The notes beneath the pieces are model-generated. The model saw only the letters and a list, made by a program, of their open reading frames with translations. It was not told where the DNA came from and searched no databases. From the NCBI GenBank assembly GCA_017442465.1, contig JAFRZQ010000238.1, forward strand, positions 1 through 6,820: a stretch of DNA of 6,820 nucleotides, given 5' to 3'. The translations under genes were made by a program, and so were the position numbers. Positions 1-5,115 of the stretch are shown here, piece after piece. This DNA is from Anaerotignum sp. Its GTDB lineage: Bacteria > Bacillota > Clostridia > Lachnospirales > Anaerotignaceae. The first letter of the stretch is position 1. The number at the start of each line of letters is the position of its first letter.

Positions 1-263
1 CTGTTTGCCACATCCAGCATGCTGCTATTCCCCACTTCGTCAGGATAATAGACAGAAAAAGTACCTTCTCCCTCCCCAACAGCATATCGGGTCGCCAGAA
101 GGACATCCCCGTCTGCTTCCTGTTTACCCGCATCGAAGATATCTGTCAGAGAATAAAAAAAGTTATGGCCGCTTGTTCCTTGCAGCCATAACTCTCCGGT
201 TTGCACAATCGCAGTTATGACCAACAGAACAATGACAAAATTCGTAATTTTGTATACTTTCAT
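1..263 (-). CDS. YycH-like WalRK-associated membrane protein, N-terminal part (runs off left edge)
   Basis: The reading frame opens with ATG at 261-263, preceded by GGTGAG with a 6-nt gap, and stays open for 87 codons to the window edge, so only the N-terminus is visible. The product begins MKVYKITNFVIVLLVITAIV, a short basic start and one membrane segment (about residues 6-22), then an LWL motif and a GHNFFYSL stretch. The rest would lie outside the membrane. YycH and YycI of Bacillota are single-pass proteins with an N-terminal anchor ending near a conserved LW. They are encoded just downstream of walK and modulate WalK through their membrane and outer domains. The position here, third gene after walR-walK, and the N-terminal pattern fit that family. 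It follows the preceding secreted-protein gene by 40 bp with no terminator between, so the two are probably co-transcribed. I assign it from context and a short N-terminus, so YycI or an unrelated anchored protein remains possible. Confidence 0.6.
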   Translation of the reverse strand, partial: MKVYKITNFVIVLLVITAIVQTGELWLQGTSGHNFFYSLTDIFDAGKQEADGDVLLATRYAVGEGEGTFSVYYPDEVGNSSMLDVAN

Positions 264-303
264 TTGATCTCACCGCTTTTTTCTATATTTGGTTATTGGT
301 TTC

Positions 304-738
304 TTATTTCAGGATCACACTCAGGCCGGGCAGAGCGATCAGTCGCTGCAGCTGTGTTTTTACATTCTGAGATACACGCTTGATCACAACTTCCTGTGTT
401 TCGCCCTCAGCCGTCATGCTGATATAGTTATTTCCCTTTTCCAGAGGCAGAGTCACACTGAACAGGCCCATGGAACCAACCAGAACATCCTCTGTGTATA
501 CTTCCGCCATTCCGCCGAAGCGGTTCATTTTGGAAACCGTAAAGGTGATCTCTGTGCCGGGTACAGCTTCACCGTATACCAGGCGGTTGTCCTCAAAGGT
601 ACATTCGGTTTCTTCTGCATCCAGTTCCAGTCCGCTGGAAATATGCACACTGCCTTCCGCAGCAAATGCACTGACAGGAGAAAAACAGAATACCATCGCC
701 ATTACTATGCCGATCCATTTCTTTCTGTATGCTTTCAT
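304..738 (-). CDS. Small secreted protein with Ig-like beta-sandwich pattern, between walK and yycH-like gene
   Basis: A 144-residue protein that I do not recognise as a named family. Residues 1-26 are a clear signal peptide: basic MKAYRKK, a hydrophobic core, and an A-F-A cleavage motif at 24-26 followed by AEGS. It has no lipobox cysteine, so it should be released or wall-associated. Residues about 48-122 carry the rhythm of bacterial Ig-like domains: YGEAVPGTEITFTVSK (55-70), then VGSMGLFSVTLPL (87-99), then GNNYISMTA (102-110). The tail 123-144 is basic and hydrophobic. One cysteine (C46) remains after cleavage, so no internal disulfide is possible. The start is the ATG at 738, because GGAGGAGGTG lies 6 nt upstream; a GTG at 747 lies inside that ribosome binding site. 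An upstream array of WalR-like half-sites and a -10 box suggest WalR control. I infer an extracellular role linked to cell-wall or Wal signalling; no catalytic motif is visible. Confidence 0.85.
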   Translation of the reverse strand: MKAYRKKWIGIVMAMVFCFSPVSAFAAEGSVHISSGLELDAEETECTFEDNRLVYGEAVPGTEITFTVSKMNRFGGMAEVYTEDVLVGSMGLFSVTLPLEKGNNYISMTAEGETQEVVIKRVSQNVKTQLQRLIALPGLSVILK

Positions 739-744
739 GCCTGT

Positions 745-754
745 CACCTCCTCC
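745..754 (-). promoter_or_regulatory. Ribosome binding site that fixes the start of the Ig-like protein
   Basis: On the minus strand the sequence reads GGAGGAGGTGACAGGC followed by ATG (738). This is an almost full anti-SD match at optimal spacing. The in-frame GTG at 745-747 is part of the Shine-Dalgarno itself and cannot be the start. Confidence 0.85.
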
Positions 755-779
755 GGGAAAATCGTACGCTTTCATCTGT

Positions 780-816
780 CTTATGATACAGGGGCAGTTT
801 TCCCCTGCATCATAAG
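780..816 (-). other. 15-bp inverted repeat overlapping the predicted transcription start of the Ig-like gene
   Basis: The arms at 780-794 and 802-816 are complementary over 15 bp around a 7-nt loop. The single non-Watson-Crick position is a G-U wobble on the minus-strand RNA but an A-C mismatch on the plus strand, so the structure fits minus-strand transcription. No U-run follows, so it is not a standard terminator. It overlaps the last bases of the candidate -10 box (815-820) and the expected start near 808. It could be an operator or, in read-through mRNA from walK, a processing or stabilising hairpin. Confidence 0.6.
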
Positions 817-820
817 TATA
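815..820 (-). promoter_or_regulatory. Candidate -10 box (TATACT) of the Ig-like gene promoter
   Basis: TATACT on the minus strand matches the TATAAT consensus at five of six positions. There is no -35 hexamer at the usual distance: the 17-bp position reads ACATAA and lies between WalR-like half-sites. That pattern is typical of promoters that need an OmpR-family activator. An overlapping TATGAT (809-814) is a second possibility. Confidence 0.5.
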
Positions 821-830
821 CCTCATGAAG

Positions 831-879
831 GTTACAATTATGTTACAGCAGCCTTACAGTTATCTAACATTGTTTTACA
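831..879 (-). promoter_or_regulatory. Array of five phased WalR-type half-sites (TGTWA, 10-11 bp period)
   Basis: On the minus strand the half-sites are TGTAAA (874-879), TGTTAG (864-869), TGTAAG (853-858), TGTAAC (842-847) and TGTAAC (831-836). The TGTWA cores start 10, 11, 11 and 11 bp apart, one helical turn each. The WalR (YycF) consensus is TGTWAH-N5-TGTWAH. The two sites nearest the -10 box match it exactly, with a 5-nt gap. The next two have G at the last position. The array ends 10 bp upstream of the -10 box. The sites also resemble PhoB/PhoP boxes, since these OmpR-family regulators bind similar 11-bp direct repeats. With walR in the same locus I favour WalR. Confidence 0.7.
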
Positions 880-928
880 AAGGATTCGCGGTTAGAAATC
901 CCTGTAAAATCAATGTTTTCCCACTGTT

Positions 929-2734
929 TTAGTCGTTGTTTTCTTCCCGTTCATATTCGAGGATGGGACGCTCTTTCGGGAACCACATGGTCATGGTCGT
1001 TCCCTTGCCATATTCACTTTCTGCCGTCAGTCTGCCGCCATGGGTCTCCATGATCTCTTTGGCAATGGCAAGACCCAGACCGGTGCCGCCCATGGCACGG
1101 CTGCGGGCTTTGTCTACCCGATAGAAACGTTCAAAGATACGGGGCAGATCTTCTCTGGAGATGCCCATACCGGTATCCTTCACATTGATCTTGAAGTACT
1201 GCTCATCTTCCGTAATGAAGATACGGATAGTCGCCTGTTCCAGACTGTATTTGATGGCATTGGTCACAATATTATTGACTACCTGGCCAACACGGTCTCT
1301 GTCGCCGTGCACGACCACCATATGCTCGTAAGGCTCGAAGGAAAGCTGCTGATGCTTCGCCTCTGCATGGATCTTGTTCTGGCGAACGGTCATGCTGAGG
1401 AATTCATTCATTTCGATCTCCGTCATATCCAGTCTTACCTGTTTGTTGTCAAATCGGGTCAGCTGCAGCAGATCCCGAACCAGGAAGGCCATACGGTCTG
1501 CTTCGCTGTTGATGATCGTCAGGAATTCCTTCGCCAGTTCCTCTTCCTCCATAGCACCGTCCAGCAGTGTTTCTGTATAGCTCTTTACCGTAGTCAGAGG
1601 AGTACGCAGTTCGTGGGATACATTCGCCACAAATTCCTTACGCATATCGTCCAGTTTTTTCTGCTCGGTGATATCCTGCAGAACGACTACCAGGCCTTCG
1701 ATCTCGCCTTTTTTATCATAATAAGGAGAGAAGTTGGCATTGATAAACTGCTTGCCTACCGGGAAGGTAACCGTTTTGGAAGGTTCACTACCCATATCCA
1801 GATATACACCGGAGTTGATATCATATGCACGGATGAACTCCGTGAAACTCATTTCCATTTTTTCCACATCCAGCAGATTTTCTGCCGCTGTGTTTGCCAG
1901 CATCAGGTTGCCGTCTTTATCGAAGGAGATCACACCATCACTCATGTTGTGGAGCAAAATCTCCAGTCGGTTCTTTTCGCGGGAAATTTCTGACATATTC
2001 TTGGCCAGTTCCTCTGCCATGTAGTTGAAACTGGAGGTCAGCTGACCGATCTCATCGGTGCTTCGTACCTTCAGACTCTGGCTCATATCCCCTTCCGCAA
2101 GGCTTTTCGCCCCTTTGGTCAGGGCAAGGATCGGCCCTGTCAGCGTCTGGGCAAATACATAACCCATGATGGCTGCCAGAAACAGCGCCATGGCCACGGC
2201 AATGATGATGGTCTGGGTCGTTTCATTCAGGCTGGTCTGCATATCACTGGCATCCAGTCTGGTATAAATGATATAGGCAGTTTCACCATCTGCCCCGCCC
2301 ACCGGCACTGCATAACTCATCCATTCCCGCAGAAGACCAAAGGCATCGGTGCTCTTTTTCTGGGTAGAAAAAGAAGCGGTCCCGTTCATTGCAGAAATGA
2401 TGGACTGATCCGTATAGAGAGGGTAGGGTCCCTGTGTCACCGTTGTAGAGGCTATGGTATTCCCCTCTGCATCCAGAATATTCCCCTGGATACCCACGGC
2501 ATTGGTCACCGTACGCAAGAGTTCCTGCTGGAAATCCTCCGGATTGCCGCTTTCAATGACCTGCTCATGGATCTTTTCCGCGTACTGCTCCAGTTCCCCC
2601 TGGGATTTATCAATTTCAATATTTCGGAGGCTCAACAGGATGTAAGAACCGCTGACGATCATTACGATCAGCACCAGCCCCAGATACATCACGATCAGCT
2701 TCCATTTGATACTACGCATTCGCAAAAGCTTCAA
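929..2734 (-). CDS. walK: WalK (VicK/YycG) membrane sensor histidine kinase
   Basis: Sensor kinase of the WalRK system, which tunes peptidoglycan hydrolase expression; it phosphorylates WalR. Over 601 residues it shows the usual WalK layout: membrane segment 1 (about 13-36), an outer Cache-like domain (37-172), membrane segment 2 (174-196), HAMP (about 196-248), PAS (255-360), HisKA with the phospho-accepting H374 in NVSHELRTPL, then HATPase_c. The ATPase has an N-box with N488 and N492, G1 DTGMG (520-524), F-box FERFYR (534-539) and G2 GGTGLGL (549-555), so it looks fully active. It lies 26 bp after walR and is surely co-transcribed. The start is uncertain: TTG at 2734 has GGAG 10 nt upstream, TTG at 2725 has GAGG 9 nt upstream, and ATG at 2719 (MRSIKWK) has no well-spaced ribosome binding site. 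The choice changes only five residues. A PhoR-type kinase is the alternative, but the partner and gene order favour WalK. Confidence 0.95.
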   Translation of the reverse strand: MKLLRMRSIKWKLIVMYLGLVLIVMIVSGSYILLSLRNIEIDKSQGELEQYAEKIHEQVIESGNPEDFQQELLRTVTNAVGIQGNILDAEGNTIASTTVTQGPYPLYTDQSIISAMNGTASFSTQKKSTDAFGLLREWMSYAVPVGGADGETAYIIYTRLDASDMQTSLNETTQTIIIAVAMALFLAAIMGYVFAQTLTGPILALTKGAKSLAEGDMSQSLKVRSTDEIGQLTSSFNYMAEELAKNMSEISREKNRLEILLHNMSDGVISFDKDGNLMLANTAAENLLDVEKMEMSFTEFIRAYDINSGVYLDMGSEPSKTVTFPVGKQFINANFSPYYDKKGEIEGLVVVLQDITEQKKLDDMRKEFVANVSHELRTPLTTVKSYTETLLDGAMEEEELAKEFLTIINSEADRMAFLVRDLLQLTRFDNKQVRLDMTEIEMNEFLSMTVRQNKIHAEAKHQQLSFEPYEHMVVVHGDRDRVGQVVNNIVTNAIKYSLEQATIRIFITEDEQYFKINVKDTGMGISREDLPRIFERFYRVDKARSRAMGGTGLGLAIAKEIMETHGGRLTAESEYGKGTTMTMWFPKERPILEYEREENND

Positions 2735-2760
2735 CCTCGCTTTTCTCCGCCGTTCTTGTC

Positions 2761-3462
2761 TTAACAGTCAAAATAATATCCTACGCCTCTTTTGGTCAGG
2801 ATAAAGTCAGGTTTGCCGGGGGTATCCTCCAGTTTTTCACGGAGGCGACGGATGGTAACATCCACCGTACGCACATCACCGTAATATTCATAGCCCCATA
2901 CCTTTTCCAGCAGAGTTTCCCTGGAGAATACCTGCCCTTTTCTTTCAGAAAGGAATTTCAACAGTTCAAACTCACGCAAAGTCAGGTCGAGCGGCTTTCC
3001 GTCCTTACGCACTTCGTAGCGTTCCGCATTGATGTCCAGTCGGCCGAAATTGCCTTCTGCCACAGGCGCTTCCTCCGCTGCTGCAGGTTCTTCCCTGTAA
3101 ACAGTCTTTCTCAGGTTCGCCTTCACCCGGGCCATCAGTTCCCGCACGCCAAAGGGCTTTGTCACATAGTCATCGGCCCCCAGTTCCAGGCCAAGAACCT
3201 TATCCAGCTCCTCCGCTCTGGCTGTCAGCATGATGATGGGGGTATTCTTCTTTTCTCTGATCTTCTTGCAGGCTTCATAGCCGTCCATTTTCGGCATCAT
3301 GATATCCAAGAGGATCAGGTCAGGGTTTTCTTCCAGAGCCATTTTCACGCCTTCCTCGCCGTCGCCGGCCTTGATGACCTGATAGCCCTCTTTTTTCAGA
3401 TTGAATGCAATGATATCTGCAATATTCTTTTCATCGTCTACGATCAGGATCTTTCTGTCCAT
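2761..3462 (-). CDS. walR: WalR (VicR/YycF) OmpR-family response regulator
   Basis: Response regulator of the WalRK cell-wall stress and growth system; a cytoplasmic DNA-binding protein phosphorylated by WalK. The 233 residues give a receiver domain (1-119) with acidic pocket D9/D10, phospho-acceptor D53 in LLDIMMP, T80 and K102 in TKPF. A Glu/Ala-rich linker (about 123-137) follows, then a winged-helix domain (138-232). The segment GDVRTVDVTIRRLREKLED (195-213) in the recognition-helix region and the ending RGVGYY are near-identical to WalR of Bacillus as I know it, which supports the same TGTWAH target. The start is ATG at 3462, with GGGAGAGG 7 nt upstream. A GTG at 3507 would lie within a few bases of the predicted transcript start and adds 15 residues absent from the family. 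It is the first gene of the walR-walK operon, with its promoter at 3517-3545. The linker is longer and more acidic than usual. Confidence 0.96.
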   Translation of the reverse strand: MDRKILIVDDEKNIADIIAFNLKKEGYQVIKAGDGEEGVKMALEENPDLILLDIMMPKMDGYEACKKIREKKNTPIIMLTARAEELDKVLGLELGADDYVTKPFGVRELMARVKANLRKTVYREEPAAAEEAPVAEGNFGRLDINAERYEVRKDGKPLDLTLREFELLKFLSERKGQVFSRETLLEKVWGYEYYGDVRTVDVTIRRLREKLEDTPGKPDFILTKRGVGYYFDC

Positions 3463-3469
3463 TCTTCTT

Positions 3470-3477
3470 CCTCTCCC
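3470..3477 (-). promoter_or_regulatory. Ribosome binding site fixing the walR start
   Basis: GGGAGAGG on the minus strand lies 7 nt before ATG 3462. This supports the MDRKILIVDDE start used by WalR proteins and argues against the upstream in-frame GTG at 3507. Confidence 0.8.
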
Positions 3478-3516
3478 TTCGGAAAGTTCACCAAAAATAT
3501 TATTCACAATAGATTT

Positions 3517-3545
3517 ATTATACTAGAAAAAGCCCGAAAAGTAAA
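3517..3545 (-). promoter_or_regulatory. Sigma-A-type promoter of the walRK operon
   Basis: On the minus strand, -35 TTTACT (3540-3545, four of six matches) and a perfect -10 TATAAT (3517-3522) are separated by exactly 17 bp. Transcription should start near 3510, giving a leader of about 48 nt before walR. No WalR-type TGTWAH pair is visible here, so simple autoregulation of this promoter is not supported. Confidence 0.8.
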
Positions 3546-3618
3546 CCTTTCTATCTTATCAGATGAAACCTGTCAGCGAAATGCATTGCCCCTCTCTCCC
3601 AAGCATTCCAGGCAAAAG

Positions 3619-3642
3619 AAAACTCCTCTTCCGAGGAGTTTT
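3619..3642 (-). terminator. Intrinsic terminator of pgi
   Basis: A perfect 10-bp stem (AAAACTCCTC paired with GAGGAGTTTT) around a 4-nt GGAA loop on the minus strand is followed by TTCTTTTG. It begins about 11 bases after the pgi stop codon and separates pgi from the walRK promoter. Confidence 0.85.
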
Positions 3643-3653
3643 TGCTGCAAAAA

Positions 3654-4985
3654 TTATTTGATCCTTGCTTCCAGTTCCGCTTTCATATCTTCATAACCGG
3701 GTTTGCCCAGCAGTGCAAACATATTTTTCTTGTATGCTTCTACACCAGGCTGGTCGAAAGGATTTACATCCAGCAGGTAACCGGAGATACCAACTGCTTT
3801 TTCAAAGAAGTAAACCAGCGCACCGAAGTTGTATTCGTCCATCTTATCCATTTCGATGACCATGTTGGGAACGCCGCCGTCCATGTGAGCCAGCATCGTA
3901 CCTGCAAAAGCCTTGCTGTTTACGAAGTGGATTTCCTTTTCAGCCAGGAAGTTCAGGCCATCGCCGTCCTGTGCATCGAAGGGAACCAGTGCTGCGGATT
4001 TGGGTTCTTTTACCCACAGAACGGTTTCGAAGAAGAAACGCAGACCATCCTGAATATACTGACCGATGGAGTGCAAGTCTGTGGAGAAATTTGCTGTTAC
4101 AGGGAATACACCTTTGTGTTCCTTGCCTTCGCTTTCTGCATACAGCTGTTTGAACCATTCACCAAAGGATGTCAGGTGGGGTTCATAGTTAGCCAGGATT
4201 TCTACCGTTTTGCCCTGTTTGTAGAACAGATAGCGCAGCGCTGCATACTGATAGCAGATGTTTGCTTTCAGATCAGGATTCATGTATTCCTTTCTGGCAT
4301 CCTGCGCACCTTTCATCACTGCATCCAGATCCACGCCTGCAACAGCCATAGGCAGCAGACCTACAGGTGTCAGAACGGAGAAACGGCCGCCAACGTCATC
4401 GGGAATGATGAATGTTTCGTAACCTTCCTGATCGCACATTGTTTTCAGGGCACCACGCGCCTTGTCTGTTGTTGCAAAGATTCTCTTTGCTGCTTCTTCC
4501 TTGCCGTATTTATCTTCCAGCATTTTCTTGAAAATACGGAAAGCAATGGCAGGTTCTGTTGTTGTACCGGATTTGGAGATCACGTTTACGGAGAAATCTC
4601 TGTCGCCCAGAATGGAAATGATATCGTTCAGATATGCGGAGCTGATATTGTTGCCCACAAAGTAGATATCAGGTGTGTCTTTTTTCAGTTCGTTGTAGTA
4701 AGGAGTCTTAATAAAATCCAGAGCTGTTCTTGTGCCCAGATAGGAACCACCGATACCGATCACGATCAGCACTTCACTGTTCGCTTTGATTTTTTCAGCC
4801 GCTGCTTTGATGCGGTCAAATTCTTCTTTGTCATAGTCTTCGGGCAGATCGACCCAGCCTACGAAGTCATTGCCTTTGCCTGTTTTTTCATGCAGGTCTT
4901 TATGGCAGCGTTCTACATCTGCCTGCAGTGCATACACTTCATCCATGTTGATAAAGTCACCCTGTAAAGAAAAAGAAATACCCAT
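3654..4985 (-). CDS. pgi: Glucose-6-phosphate isomerase
   Basis: Cytoplasmic glycolytic and gluconeogenic enzyme that interconverts glucose 6-phosphate and fructose 6-phosphate. At 443 residues it is the short Firmicutes-type enzyme. Visible motifs in order: sugar-phosphate-binding GIGGSYLGTRTALDF (77-91), the SIS-domain SKSGTTTEPA loop (137-146), the first family signature DVGGRFSVLTPVG (197-209), and the second signature GYLLDVNPFDQPGVEAYK (402-419). Likely catalytic residues are E284, H305 and K419. Their spacing of 21 and 114 equals that of E290, H311 and K425 in the Geobacillus stearothermophilus enzyme as I recall it. The start is ATG 4985, with GAGGAGGG 7 nt upstream. It is a single-gene transcript: its own candidate promoter overlaps the end of the upstream terminator, and its own terminator lies at 3619-3642. 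Nothing is truncated or odd, and it has no visible functional link to walRK. Confidence 0.97.
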   Translation of the reverse strand: MGISFSLQGDFINMDEVYALQADVERCHKDLHEKTGKGNDFVGWVDLPEDYDKEEFDRIKAAAEKIKANSEVLIVIGIGGSYLGTRTALDFIKTPYYNELKKDTPDIYFVGNNISSAYLNDIISILGDRDFSVNVISKSGTTTEPAIAFRIFKKMLEDKYGKEEAAKRIFATTDKARGALKTMCDQEGYETFIIPDDVGGRFSVLTPVGLLPMAVAGVDLDAVMKGAQDARKEYMNPDLKANICYQYAALRYLFYKQGKTVEILANYEPHLTSFGEWFKQLYAESEGKEHKGVFPVTANFSTDLHSIGQYIQDGLRFFFETVLWVKEPKSAALVPFDAQDGDGLNFLAEKEIHFVNSKAFAGTMLAHMDGGVPNMVIEMDKMDEYNFGALVYFFEKAVGISGYLLDVNPFDQPGVEAYKKNMFALLGKPGYEDMKAELEARIK

Positions 4986-5046
4986 GGGAAAACCCTCCTC
5001 TTTTTATATGTGCCTTTCGGCTATACCTTCTTTCTTATTCTTTTAT

Positions 5047-5055
5047 ATTATCACA
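5047..5055 (-). promoter_or_regulatory. Candidate extended -10 promoter element of pgi
   Basis: TGTGATAAT on the minus strand gives the TG-N extension and GATAAT (5047-5052, five of six matches). No good -35 lies 16-18 bp upstream, because that stretch is the stem and U-run of the preceding terminator. The predicted start near 5040 leaves a leader of about 55 nt with a small GCC-GAAA-GGC hairpin at 5012-5021. Confidence 0.4.
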
Positions 5056-5095
5056 GAAAAAACCGTTCTGAAATAATAAATTTCAAAACGGTTTC
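5056..5095 (-). terminator. Intrinsic terminator of the LysM-G5 gene
   Basis: On the minus strand AAACCGTTTTGAAA pairs with TTTCAGAACGGTTT around a 7-nt loop (TTTATTA), and the stem runs into a TTTTTT tract. The one imperfect pair is U-G on this strand but C-A on the other, so the hairpin is built for minus-strand RNA. It starts about 20 nt past the stop codon at 5116. Confidence 0.85.
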
Positions 5096-5115
5096 ATTTT
5101 TTCTTCTATTTCCTT

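Noticed and set aside
780..816. Hairpin read as the walK terminator
   Set aside because: The stem is good but is followed by ACAGATGAAAG on the minus strand, with no U-tract, and it lies over 100 bp after the walK stop codon.
593..826. 77-codon minus-strand frame overlapping the start of the Ig-like gene
   Set aside because: It is in another frame across the promoter hairpin and the signal-peptide gene, has no ribosome binding site, and its translation looks random.
831..879. Short repeats read as a CRISPR or minisatellite
   Set aside because: The units are 5-6 bp with 5-6 bp gaps, far too short for CRISPR, and the gap sequences differ. The helical period fits regulator half-sites instead.
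1040..1993. 317-codon plus-strand open frame opposite walK
   Set aside because: It lies wholly inside the walK coding region, has low-complexity His/Phe-rich translation and no ribosome binding site or promoter.
3642..4967. 441-codon open frame on the plus strand opposite pgi
   Set aside because: It is antisense to a complete glucose-6-phosphate isomerase, its translation is rich in Cys, Phe and His with no domain, and it begins in the pgi terminator. It is a codon-bias shadow.
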